Origin: Bacteroides sp. M10
Lineage (GTDB): Bacteria; Bacteroidota; Bacteroidia; Bacteroidales; Bacteroidaceae
Direction of reading: 5' to 3'
DNA length: 64,000 nucleotides
Assembly (NCBI RefSeq): GCF_014334015.1
Contig: NZ_CP060488.1
Location: 4,918,501-4,982,500 of the forward strand
Shown: positions 1 to 9,646 of the stretch, piece by piece
Position numbering within the stretch: the stretch's first letter is position 1
How the letters are laid out: each line of letters opens with the position of its first letter
Program-made: the position numbers and the translations under genes
Notes under the pieces: model-generated
Seen by the model: only the letters and a program-made list of their open reading frames with translations
The model's database searches: none
Told to the model about the DNA's origin: nothing

Positions 1-27
1 GGTAAACTGCTAATGAAATTATAAATT

Positions 28-2343
28 ATGAATCATTTGCGTAGAGTTTTTGTTCTCTTATTCATATTTGTTGGCGTGTCGGCTCTATGGGGCCAACATG
101 CCAATGTCATTTGGAATACCCCCAGCCGCAATTCATCGGAATCCATGCCCTGTGGTGGCGGAGATATCGGAATGAATATATGGGTAGAAGAAGGTGACAT
201 TATGTTCTATGTGAGCCGTAGCGGCACATTCGATGAAAACAACTGTCAGCTAAAACAAGGACGCATACGTCTCCGTCTGTCACCCAATCCTTTTAAAGAT
301 ACGAAAGATTTTCGTCAAGAGTTGAAACTGAAGGACGGATATGTAGAAGTTGCAGCAGGAAACACGCAGATACAATTCTGGGTAGATGTTTTTCATCCGG
401 TTATACACGTGGAGGTAACCAATACACAAGCGTTACAAACTGAAGTTTTTTATGAGAATTGGCGCTATCAAGAACGGCCTATCAGGAAAGGAGAGGGGCA
501 ACAATGTTCTTACAAATGGGCTCCTCCGAAAGGTTCTGTGACAGCGGCTGACTTTATTTCTTTGGGCAAAACCAATCATTCTGCCAATCAACTCCTGTTC
601 TACCATCGCAATCCCAAACAGACTGTTTTTGATGCCGTTGTGGCTCAACAGGGAATGGACGAGGTAAAATCCGAAATGATGAATCCCTTGAAAAATCTAA
701 CTTTCGGAGGAACTCTGTTCGGAGAAAACCTTGAATTTGCAGGTACCACGGATGGCGTGTATGCCGGAACAGACTACCGCGCCTGGAAATTCCGTTCTTC
801 CAAAGCGTCCAGAAAAGAACATTTCTGTATTGTATTGCATACAGCCCAAACAGAAACAATAGAACAGTGGGAGCAGGGACTGCAAACTGCTTTGCAAAGA
901 ATAGCCCCGCAAGGCAAAATCTCATCGAAGATTGTCATACAGGATAAAAAGCAAACCCGTTCGTGGTGGAATGCTTTCTGGCAACGCAGCTTCATTGAAG
1001 CGGAGGGAGAAGCAAAAGAAATAACCAGAAACTACACTCTTTTCCGTTATATGCTGGGTTGTAATGCCTACGGTAGCGTACCAACCAAATTCAATGGCGG
1101 ACTGTTTACTTTTGATCCTTGTCACATCGACGAAAAACAATCCTTTACTCCCGACTACCGGAAATGGGGAGGTGGCACAATGACAGCACAGAATCAGCGC
1201 CTGATTTATTGGCCGATGCTGAAAAGCGGGGACTTCGATATGATGCCTTCCCAGTTTGATTTCTATAACCGTATGTTGAAGAATGCAGAATGGAGGAGTC
1301 GTGTATATTGGCAACATGACGGAGCTTGCTTCTGCGAACAAATAGAAAATTTCGGTCTGCCCAATCCCGCAGAATACGGTTTCAAACGGCCGGACTGGTT
1401 CGACAAAGGGTTGGAATATAATGCCTGGCTGGAATATGAATGGGATACGATTCTCGAATTCTGCCAGATGATACTGGAAACAAAGAACTATGCGAACGCT
1501 GACATTACCCCTTATTTACCTTTGATTGAAAGTTCACTGACATTCTTCGACGAACATTATCGGCAACTTGCTTCCCGTCGGGGACGGAAGGTGCTGGATG
1601 GCAACGGACATCTGATTCTTTTCCCAGGTTCCGCCTGTGAGACATATAAAATGACCAATAATGCCAGCAGCACCATCGCTGCTCTAAAAACAGTATTGGA
1701 AACTTATGGAAAGAAAGAAGAGATGCTAAAGACAATCCCTCCGATTCCATTGCGGTACATAGAAATAAAAGATACGTTGAATCCTACTCTTGCTCCGGCC
1801 TTGAAGCAAACAATTTCGCCCGCCGTGAGTTGGGAACGAATTAACAATGTCGAAACGCCACAACTTTATCCGGTATTTCCATGGCGCATTTATGGAGTAG
1901 GAAAGGAGAATCTGGACATAGCACGCAATACCTATTTTTATGATTCGGATGCCATCAAATTCCGTTCGCATATCGGATGGAAACAGGACAACATTTGGGC
2001 GGCTTGCCTGGGACTGACCCAAGAAGCGAAAAGGTTATCCCTTGCCAAACTCTCTAACGGGCTGCACCGTTTCCCTGCTTTTTGGGGACCGGGCTATGAC
2101 TGGACACCCGACCATAATTGGGGAGGCAGTGGCATGATAGGACTTCAGGAAATGTTATTGCAAACAAACGGAGAACAAATACTTCTTTTCCCCACATGGC
2201 CGAAAGAATGGAATGTACATTTCAAACTACATGCTCCTAGTGAAACAACAGTAGAAGCTACTCTGAAAGACGGGAAAGTAACAAACTTGAAAGTTCTACC
2301 TGAAAGTAGAAAGAAAGATATCATTATAATGATTGAAAAATAA
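28..2343 (+). CDS. DUF5703-type secreted glycoside hydrolase-like protein
   Basis: A 771-residue secreted protein. The first 22 or so residues form a signal peptide (LLFIFVGVSALWGQ). The N-terminal part, about residues 25-300, has the beta-rich look of the DUF5703 domain (start motif NTPSRNSSESMPCGGGDIG). The rest resembles an (alpha/alpha)6 'six-hairpin' glycosidase, with Trp/Asp/Glu-rich stretches such as WQHDGACFCEQ and GPGYDWTPDHNWGG. Proteins of this type are found in Bacteroidetes glycan-utilisation loci and are thought to act on plant polysaccharide oligomers in the periplasm or at the surface. The substrate cannot be read from sequence. It is followed after 69 bp by a GH2 enzyme on the same strand and is probably co-transcribed with it. 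Family assignment is by recognition of sequence style; the catalytic residues were not assigned. Confidence 0.75.
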   Translation: MNHLRRVFVLLFIFVGVSALWGQHANVIWNTPSRNSSESMPCGGGDIGMNIWVEEGDIMFYVSRSGTFDENNCQLKQGRIRLRLSPNPFKDTKDFRQELKLKDGYVEVAAGNTQIQFWVDVFHPVIHVEVTNTQALQTEVFYENWRYQERPIRKGEGQQCSYKWAPPKGSVTAADFISLGKTNHSANQLLFYHRNPKQTVFDAVVAQQGMDEVKSEMMNPLKNLTFGGTLFGENLEFAGTTDGVYAGTDYRAWKFRSSKASRKEHFCIVLHTAQTETIEQWEQGLQTALQRIAPQGKISSKIVIQDKKQTRSWWNAFWQRSFIEAEGEAKEITRNYTLFRYMLGCNAYGSVPTKFNGGLFTFDPCHIDEKQSFTPDYRKWGGGTMTAQNQRLIYWPMLKSGDFDMMPSQFDFYNRMLKNAEWRSRVYWQHDGACFCEQIENFGLPNPAEYGFKRPDWFDKGLEYNAWLEYEWDTILEFCQMILETKNYANADITPYLPLIESSLTFFDEHYRQLASRRGRKVLDGNGHLILFPGSACETYKMTNNASSTIAALKTVLETYGKKEEMLKTIPPIPLRYIEIKDTLNPTLAPALKQTISPAVSWERINNVETPQLYPVFPWRIYGVGKENLDIARNTYFYDSDAIKFRSHIGWKQDNIWAACLGLTQEAKRLSLAKLSNGLHRFPAFWGPGYDWTPDHNWGGSGMIGLQEMLLQTNGEQILLFPTWPKEWNVHFKLHAPSETTVEATLKDGKVTNLKVLPESRKKDIIIMIEK

Positions 2344-2412
2344 CCAAATACCCAATAGAAACCATATTCCAGCACAATGCAGGGTTTAACTAAAGAAATA
2401 AATAAAAGAACT

Positions 2413-5067
2413 ATGAATAAAAGACCGTTTATCATCTTATCAACTTTTCTGTTACTGTTCTTAGGAATCGAAAAAGGACAGGCGACAGAAACTTACCGTC
2501 CCGAAACATCGGTTGCCGGATTTATCCAGCTTCCCGGTAGTGGGCGACAAGTTTATAATTTCAATCCGGGATGGCTCTTTTTCAAAGGCGATGTCCGGGG
2601 AGCAGAAGCAGTAAACTTTGATGACCGTTCCTGGAAAGTAGTTTCCACTCCCCATACTGTAGAATTGATGCCTGCCGAAGGAAGTGGATGCCGTAATTAT
2701 CAGGGGCCAGCCTGGTATCGTAAACATTTTGTTCTCCCTGCCGAAACAAAAGGTCAACGGGTTGTTCTTCATTTTGAAGCAGCCATGGGTAAACAGATTC
2801 TTTATCTGAATGGCAAACGCATCCAGGAACATTTGGGAGGTTATCTGCCTTTCACTCTGGATTTAACAGCCAATGGCGTACAAGCCGGAGACTCCTGCCT
2901 GCTTGCTGTTTTCACAGACAACAGTGATGACAAATCCTATCCCCCCGGAAAACGCCAATATACACTAGACTTCGCCTATCATGGCGGCATCTATCGTGAT
3001 GTATGGATGATTGCCAAATCTCCGGTAGCTATCACCGATGCTATTGATTCACAAACCGTTGGCGGTGGAGGTGTATTCGTGCATTTTGATAAGATCAGTG
3101 AAAAGAGTGCACAAGTATATGTAAATACGGAAATTCAGAATGAGGATGTGCGTTCCGAATCGGTCACTGTAGAAACGACTTTGACAGATGCTGACGGAAA
3201 AGTAATCAAACGCTGTTCAGGAAAGCTGTCTTTAAAGCCTGGAGAGAAGAAATCCATCCAGCAACAGATGGAAGTGAAGAATCCAAAACTCTGGTCACCG
3301 GATACACCTTATTTATATAGAGTACAATCCCGTATTAAAAAAGGAAATAAATCTATGGATGGCGGCATTACCCGTGTCGGTATTCGCCTGGCAGAATTTC
3401 GTGGTAAAGACGGTTTTTGGCTGAATGGAAAACCTTTCGGCCAACTGGTAGGAGCCAATCGCCATCAGGATTTTGCCTATGTAGGCAATGCTTTACCGAA
3501 CTCACAGCAATGGCGTGATGCCAAACGTCTGCGTGATGCCGGATGCACCATTATCCGTGTAGCACATTATCCGCAAGATCCTGCCTTTATGGATGCTTGC
3601 GATGAACTCGGCCTGTTTGTGATTGTCGCTACTCCGGGATGGCAGTACTGGAACAAAGATCCGAAATTCGGTGAGTTGGTTCATCAAAATACCCGTGAAA
3701 TGATTCGTCGCGACCGTAATCATCCTTCCGTATTGATGTGGGAACCCATATTGAATGAAACTCGTTATCCACTTGATTTTGCTTTAAAGGCTCTTGAAAT
3801 TACCAAAGAGGAATATCCTTATCCGGGACGTCCGGTAGCTGCTGCCGATGTTCATTCTGCAGGAGTGAAAGAACACTACGATGTTGTTTATGGCTGGCCG
3901 GGTGATGACGAAAAAGAAGACAGACCGGAACAATGTATCTTCACCCGTGAATTTGGAGAGAATGTGGATGACTGGTATGCCCACAATAATAACAACCGTG
4001 CCAGCCGTAGTTGGGGAGAACGCCCGTTATTGGTGCAGGCACTTTCCCTGGCAAAGAGTTATGATGAGATGTATCGTACTACCGGTTTATTTATCGGTGG
4101 TGCGCAATGGCATCCGTTCGACCATCAGCGCGGTTATCATCCTGATCCTTACTGGGGTGGCATCTACGATGCTTTCCGTCAGAAGAAATATGCATACGAA
4201 ATGTTCCGTAGCCAGTCGTCTGCCAGTCTTCAGCATCCATTGGCAGCATGTGGCCCGATGATATTCATTGCTCATGAAATGTCGCAGTTCTCCGATAAAG
4301 ATGTAGTTATATTCACCAACTGTGATTCTGTACGTCTTTCTATTTATGATGGAACGAAAAACTGGACGAAACCGGTAGTCCATGCCAAAGGACACATGCC
4401 GAATGCACCGGTTGTATTTGAAAATGTCTGGGATTTTTGGGAAGCACGCGGATATAGCTATACTCAAAAAAACTGGCAAAAAGTAAATATGGTGGCCGAA
4501 GGAATCATCAACGGAAAAGTGGTATGCACGCAAAAGAAAATGCCTTCCCGACGTTCCACCAAACTACGCCTCTATGTAGATACTCAAAAAGTGAACCTGG
4601 TAGCTGACGGCTCCGACTTTATCGTTGTTGTTGCCGAAGTAACCGATGATAGTGGAAATGTACGCCGTCTGGCAAAAGAGAACATTGTTTTCACCATAGA
4701 AGGTGAAGGAGAAATCATCGGAGATGCTACTATCGGCGCCAATCCCCGTGCAGTGGAATTTGGTTCTGCTCCCGTGTTGATTCGCTCCACCCGGAAAGCA
4801 GGAAAGATTAAAGTGAAAGCTCGTGTACAGTTTGAGGGAACTCAAGCTCCAACAGCAACTGAAATAGAGCTGGAAAGCATTCCGGCAGAACTTCCTTTCT
4901 GCTATGAGGAACAAACTTACGCAGAACGCAGAACTGCATCGTCCGTTCCGGAAGCAACTTCCTTTAAAGAATCATCTGAAGGAAAAGTACAACTGACAGA
5001 AGAAGAACGCCAAAAGGTGTTGGATGAGGTGGAACGCCAGCAAACTGAATTTGGAACGGAAAAATAG
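2413..5067 (+). CDS. Glycoside hydrolase family 2 enzyme (beta-galactosidase-like)
   Basis: A secreted GH2 hydrolase of 884 residues. The start at 2413 (MNKRPFIILSTFLLLFLG) gives a clean signal peptide; an in-frame ATG at 2377 would add 12 unlikely residues. Order: sugar-binding jelly roll (about 40-195, with WYRKHFVLP and LYLNGKRI), immunoglobulin-like domain (about 205-325), then the TIM barrel. The expected catalytic pair is visible: acid/base Glu449 in ILNE and nucleophile Glu513 in TREFGE. GH2 enzymes retain anomeric configuration and release beta-linked galactose, glucuronate, mannose or related sugars; the specificity here is not determinable. After the barrel comes a DUF4982/Ig-like part and an unusual charged 45-residue tail rich in Glu and Gln. 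It sits in a pectin-type locus, so a side-chain galactosidase or glucuronidase role is plausible. Confidence 0.88.
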   Translation: MNKRPFIILSTFLLLFLGIEKGQATETYRPETSVAGFIQLPGSGRQVYNFNPGWLFFKGDVRGAEAVNFDDRSWKVVSTPHTVELMPAEGSGCRNYQGPAWYRKHFVLPAETKGQRVVLHFEAAMGKQILYLNGKRIQEHLGGYLPFTLDLTANGVQAGDSCLLAVFTDNSDDKSYPPGKRQYTLDFAYHGGIYRDVWMIAKSPVAITDAIDSQTVGGGGVFVHFDKISEKSAQVYVNTEIQNEDVRSESVTVETTLTDADGKVIKRCSGKLSLKPGEKKSIQQQMEVKNPKLWSPDTPYLYRVQSRIKKGNKSMDGGITRVGIRLAEFRGKDGFWLNGKPFGQLVGANRHQDFAYVGNALPNSQQWRDAKRLRDAGCTIIRVAHYPQDPAFMDACDELGLFVIVATPGWQYWNKDPKFGELVHQNTREMIRRDRNHPSVLMWEPILNETRYPLDFALKALEITKEEYPYPGRPVAAADVHSAGVKEHYDVVYGWPGDDEKEDRPEQCIFTREFGENVDDWYAHNNNNRASRSWGERPLLVQALSLAKSYDEMYRTTGLFIGGAQWHPFDHQRGYHPDPYWGGIYDAFRQKKYAYEMFRSQSSASLQHPLAACGPMIFIAHEMSQFSDKDVVIFTNCDSVRLSIYDGTKNWTKPVVHAKGHMPNAPVVFENVWDFWEARGYSYTQKNWQKVNMVAEGIINGKVVCTQKKMPSRRSTKLRLYVDTQKVNLVADGSDFIVVVAEVTDDSGNVRRLAKENIVFTIEGEGEIIGDATIGANPRAVEFGSAPVLIRSTRKAGKIKVKARVQFEGTQAPTATEIELESIPAELPFCYEEQTYAERRTASSVPEATSFKESSEGKVQLTEEERQKVLDEVERQQTEFGTEK

Positions 5068-5121
5068 CACAATAAAAGATATTGAAAACAATGATTTAGA
5101 GCACTATTCAAAAAAAAAGAC

Positions 5122-5129
5122 TATCTTTG
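5122..5129 (+). promoter_or_regulatory. Bacteroidetes -7 box (TATCTTTG) for the hybrid regulator
   Basis: An exact match to TAnnTTTG, 29 bp before the start codon of the hybrid two-component regulator. No convincing TTTG -33 box lies at the usual spacing. It suggests the regulator has its own promoter, separate from the upstream enzymes. Confidence 0.55.
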
Positions 5130-5158
5130 AGTACATTTAATTCCAATTATAGCCATCA

Positions 5159-8100
5159 ATGAGAAAACGGAATACCCTAATACTATTACTATCCATGATA
5201 GGCATTTATGCTTTTGCCTATCCGAATATGATTGTAGAACACTACACGGCTGAACGTGGTTTGCCCAATAATATTGTCAACTGCACTTTAAAAGGACAAG
5301 ATGGGTTTATCTGGTTCGGAACGTGGTATGGACTATGTAGTTTTGACGGGAGTAAATTCCGTTCCTATGATAATCACGACGGTTTTTATTCCACAGACAT
5401 TCCACCACGTAAGATTCAGCGTATCGTGGAAGATAAAAATGGTTTTCTGTGGATTAAGACCATCGACCGTAAACTCTACCTGTTCGATAAAAGGCATGAG
5501 AGTTTCCATGCTGTCTATGATGATGTGAAAGAATATTCAGAGAACATCCAGATTATCAAGATTCAGACAACTGAAGACGGAGATGTACTGTTATTGACAA
5601 AAGATAAAAGTCTTTTGCGTGCATATACCGACAAGGAAGGTAAAATAACGATGAAACAGCTGCACGATTCGCGTCCCAACGTGAACGTGTACGATATGCG
5701 TCTAAAGCATAACATCTTCTGCGAAACTGCAGAATTTATCAACTGGATTGGCATGGACTATCAGATTCTGTCCCTCCGGAAAGGGGCAGCTCTGAAAGAT
5801 AAGCCTGCCGACTTTATACAGAAAAAGGTATCTGCCAATCCGGATCAGTTTACTTGTGCTTCCTATAATTCCAAATTCTTATGGTTGGGCGACAAGAAAG
5901 GTCATATTTATAGCATTGATCCGCAAAATGGAGTCGTCAACCGTTATGAGATACCGGAAATCAAACAACCGATTTCTAATCTATTGGTAACGGAATCCGG
6001 CCTGATGTACATCACCACCAATGAAGGTGCATACGAGTACAATATCGGCTACAAGCAGTTGACCAAGCTCCCCTTTACCATCCCTCAAAAAGACAACGGG
6101 GTTATATTCTATGATAAATATGATAAGATCTGGTTTCAGGAAGGGAACCAGGCATTGACCTATTATGATCCTCTGAACAGAAGCCACCACCGCTTTACAT
6201 TCCCCAATCAGAATGCCATTGGCAATTTTGAAATGCAGGATGCCGGCGAACAAGGTATGTTCTTTATGACTCCGGGAGGAGAAATTCTTCTATTCGACAG
6301 GGAAAAGCTGGAAATGACCCGTATCAATCAATTGAAGCCTTTCTCCGATGATCTTCCCAACCAGCTTTTCTTCCATCTTCTGTTGGATAAAGATGGAATC
6401 CTCTGGTTAGCATCTACGAGTAGCGGGGTATACCGACTTAACTTCCCCAAGAAACAATTCCAACTATTGACAGAAGTTTCCCCCTCTCCGCTAGTATCCG
6501 AGAAATCGACTTCCTGGAATCAGGGGATACGTGCTCTCTTTCAGGCGCAAAATGGAGACATCTGGGTAGGAACCCGGTGGCAAGCTTTGTACCGTCTGGA
6601 TCGCAACGGACAGGTGAAACAAATCTTCTCGGATAAGAATTATCTGCTGGGAGCCGTATATCATATTATGGAAGACAAAGACGGTAATCTTTGGTTTTCT
6701 ACTAAAGGAAATGGGCTTGTCAAAGCCGAACCGGATATGAATTCTCCTCACGGATTGCGTTTTACCCGTTATATCAATGATCCCAAGAATCCAAATTCTA
6801 TCAGTAACAATGACGTATATTTTACCTATCAGGATAGCCAGGGACGCATCTGGGTGGGATTATTAGGAGGAGGACTAAATTTGATTTCCGAAGAGAACGG
6901 AGCTATCACCTTCATACATAAATACAACGGATTGAAACAATATCCTGCCTATGGTCTTTATATGGAAGTGCGTACCATGACGGAAGATGAAGACGGGCGT
7001 ATCTGGGTAGGAACCATGGATGGTTTGATGTCTTTCGACGGACATTTTACCACTCCCGAACAGATTCAGTTTGAAACGTACCGCCAGGTTAGTGAAAATT
7101 CGAACGTAGCGGATAACGATATTTATGTACTCTACAAAGACACCGATTCGCAAATCTGGGTAAGTGTGTTTGGAGGCGGTTTGAATAAATTAGTTCGCTA
7201 TGATAAGGAAAAGCATGAACCGATTTTCAAGTCCTATGGTATCCGTGAAGGTATGAATAACGACGTAGTCAAGTCTATTGTAGAAGACAAAAACGGCAAC
7301 TTATGGTTTACAACGGAAATCGGTTTGTCTTGTTTCAATAAAGCTACCGAGCAGTTCCGCAACTATGATAAATACGACGGTTTCCTAAATGTGGAGTTAG
7401 AAGAGGGTAGTGCACTCCGGACATTGAATGGAGACTTATGGATTGGTACCCGTCAGGGAATCCTGGCATTCTCTCCTGACAAATTGGAAACACTGCATAC
7501 GAACTACGATACACGTATCGTTGATTTCAAAGTATCCAATCGCGATCTGCGTAGTTTCCGCGAATGTCCGATCCTAAAAGAATCCATCACATACGCCAAA
7601 GCAATCCGGCTGAACTACAATCAATCCATGTTCACGATTGAATTTGCGGCATTGAATTTCTATAATCAGAACCGGGTGTCATACCGTTACATACTTGAAG
7701 GTTATGAAAAAGAGTGGCATTATAGCGGAAAGAATCGCATCGCTTCTTACACCAATGTGCCTCCCGGAGACTATACTTTCCGTGTAGAAACAATGGATGA
7801 AGCCAATCCGGAACTTGTTTCCAACTGCACGCTGGCCGTCACCATTCTTCCGCCCTGGTGGTTGAGCTGGTGGGCAACTCTTATTTACGTGATATTGGGT
7901 CTGGCAGCCCTCTATTTTAGTTTGCGTCTGGCTTTCTTCATGATTAAAATGAAGAATGATATTTATATCGAACAAAAGGTTTCAGAGATGAAAATCAAGT
8001 TCTTTACCAATATTTCCCATGAATTGCGCACTCCTTTGACATTGATAAAAGGCCCGATACAAGAATTAAGGGAACGTGAAAAGCTGTCTCCGAAAGGATT

Positions 8101-9589
8101 GCAATATGTGGATTTGATGGAGAAGAACACCAATCAGATGCTGCAATTAGTGAATCAGATACTTGATTTCCGGAAGATTCAAAACGGGAAAATGCGTTTG
8201 CATGTGTCGTTGATTGATTTTAATGAAATGATAGCCTCTTTCCAGAAAGAATTCCGCGTGCTTTCCGAAGAAAATGAAATCAGTTTCACTTTCCAATTAC
8301 CGGATGAACCGATTATGGTATGGGCGGACAAGGAGAAAATGAGCATTGTGATCCGCAATATCATATCCAATGCATTCAAATTCACTCATTCCGGTGGAAG
8401 CATTTATATAACTACCGGATTGACAGACGACGGAAAACGTTGTTATGTGCGGGTGGAAGATAACGGAGTCGGTATTCCACAAAACAAACTGACCGAGATT
8501 TTTGAGCGTTTCTCACAAGGAGAGAATGCGAAAAACTCCTATTATCAGGGTACAGGTATCGGATTGGCACTTTCAAAGGAGATAGTCAATCTTCATCACG
8601 GACTGATTCGTGCTGAAAGTCCTGAAGGACAGGGAGCAGTATTTATTGTAGAACTCCTGATGGATAAGGAGCATTATCGCCCGTCGGAAGTTGACTTTTA
8701 TGTGGGAGGTACGGAAACAGTTCCTGTTTCTGTAGAACAGGAACCTGTTGCCAATGCCATATCTGAAGAAGATACGGAAGAAGAACCGGAAATTGATGCT
8801 TCATTGCCAACTCTTTTGTTGGTGGAAGACAACAAAGACCTTTGTCAGTTGATAAAGCTTCAGTTGGAAGACAAGTTCAATATCCACATTGCCAATAACG
8901 GAGTAGAAGGTTTGAAGAAAGTGCACCTGTATCATCCCGATATCGTAGTGACCGATCAGATGATGCCTGAAATGGACGGCCTTGAAATGTTGCAATCTAT
9001 TCGCAAAGATTTCCAGATCAGCCATATTCCTGTTATTATCCTGACTGCAAAGAATGATGAGGGCGCCAAGACCAAAGCTATTACTTTAGGAGCAAATGCC
9101 TACATCACCAAACCTTTCAGTAAGGAATATCTGTTGGCACGTATTGACCAGCTGCTTGCCGAACGGAAATTGTTCCGTGAACGAATCCGCCAGCAAATGG
9201 AAAACCAGACAACGACCGAAGAAGACAGCTACGAACAATATCTGGTAAAGAAAGACGTGCAGTTCCTTGAAAAGATACATCAGGTCATTGAAGAAAATAT
9301 GGACGACAGTGATTTTAATATTGACACCATAGCATCCGGTATCGGATTAAGTCGTTCGGCATTCTTCAAGAAACTAAAGAGTCTTACCGGTCTGGCTCCT
9401 GTAGATTTGGTAAAAGAGATCCGTTTGAATAAATCCATCGAGTTGATTAAGAATACGGATTTAAGTGTTTCTGAAATTGCTTTTGCTGTCGGATTCAAGG
9501 ATTCAGGATATTACAGCAAGTGTTTCCGGAAGAAATATAATCAAACCCCTCGCGAATATATGAATGAATGGCGGAAAGGAGAGAGATAA
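5159..9589 (+). CDS. Hybrid two-component system regulator (HTCS)
   Basis: A 1476-residue one-chain sensor and transcription regulator of the inner membrane. Order: signal peptide or N-terminal anchor (1-20); periplasmic two-component propeller repeats (many xxGxLWxGTxxGL-type motifs, about 25-780); Y_Y_Y domain (about 800-885); transmembrane helix (about 900-927); HisKA with phospho-acceptor His954 in SHELRTPL; HATPase (NAFKFT, DNGVGIP, GTGIGLAL); receiver with acceptor Asp1266 in TDQMMPEMDG and Lys in KPF; and a C-terminal AraC-type helix-turn-helix. In this family an oligosaccharide bound by the propeller triggers phosphorelay and activates the adjacent locus. Its position between GH2 and PL1 genes makes pectic oligosaccharides the likely signal. 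It has its own -7 box at 5122. Confidence 0.95.
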   Translation: MRKRNTLILLLSMIGIYAFAYPNMIVEHYTAERGLPNNIVNCTLKGQDGFIWFGTWYGLCSFDGSKFRSYDNHDGFYSTDIPPRKIQRIVEDKNGFLWIKTIDRKLYLFDKRHESFHAVYDDVKEYSENIQIIKIQTTEDGDVLLLTKDKSLLRAYTDKEGKITMKQLHDSRPNVNVYDMRLKHNIFCETAEFINWIGMDYQILSLRKGAALKDKPADFIQKKVSANPDQFTCASYNSKFLWLGDKKGHIYSIDPQNGVVNRYEIPEIKQPISNLLVTESGLMYITTNEGAYEYNIGYKQLTKLPFTIPQKDNGVIFYDKYDKIWFQEGNQALTYYDPLNRSHHRFTFPNQNAIGNFEMQDAGEQGMFFMTPGGEILLFDREKLEMTRINQLKPFSDDLPNQLFFHLLLDKDGILWLASTSSGVYRLNFPKKQFQLLTEVSPSPLVSEKSTSWNQGIRALFQAQNGDIWVGTRWQALYRLDRNGQVKQIFSDKNYLLGAVYHIMEDKDGNLWFSTKGNGLVKAEPDMNSPHGLRFTRYINDPKNPNSISNNDVYFTYQDSQGRIWVGLLGGGLNLISEENGAITFIHKYNGLKQYPAYGLYMEVRTMTEDEDGRIWVGTMDGLMSFDGHFTTPEQIQFETYRQVSENSNVADNDIYVLYKDTDSQIWVSVFGGGLNKLVRYDKEKHEPIFKSYGIREGMNNDVVKSIVEDKNGNLWFTTEIGLSCFNKATEQFRNYDKYDGFLNVELEEGSALRTLNGDLWIGTRQGILAFSPDKLETLHTNYDTRIVDFKVSNRDLRSFRECPILKESITYAKAIRLNYNQSMFTIEFAALNFYNQNRVSYRYILEGYEKEWHYSGKNRIASYTNVPPGDYTFRVETMDEANPELVSNCTLAVTILPPWWLSWWATLIYVILGLAALYFSLRLAFFMIKMKNDIYIEQKVSEMKIKFFTNISHELRTPLTLIKGPIQELREREKLSPKGLQYVDLMEKNTNQMLQLVNQILDFRKIQNGKMRLHVSLIDFNEMIASFQKEFRVLSEENEISFTFQLPDEPIMVWADKEKMSIVIRNIISNAFKFTHSGGSIYITTGLTDDGKRCYVRVEDNGVGIPQNKLTEIFERFSQGENAKNSYYQGTGIGLALSKEIVNLHHGLIRAESPEGQGAVFIVELLMDKEHYRPSEVDFYVGGTETVPVSVEQEPVANAISEEDTEEEPEIDASLPTLLLVEDNKDLCQLIKLQLEDKFNIHIANNGVEGLKKVHLYHPDIVVTDQMMPEMDGLEMLQSIRKDFQISHIPVIILTAKNDEGAKTKAITLGANAYITKPFSKEYLLARIDQLLAERKLFRERIRQQMENQTTTEEDSYEQYLVKKDVQFLEKIHQVIEENMDDSDFNIDTIASGIGLSRSAFFKKLKSLTGLAPVDLVKEIRLNKSIELIKNTDLSVSEIAFAVGFKDSGYYSKCFRKKYNQTPREYMNEWRKGER

Positions 9590-9646
9590 CCGATTACAAA
9601 ATGCTTTCTTAATCGTCCTTTTAGAAACCTATTAAGATTCGAAAGA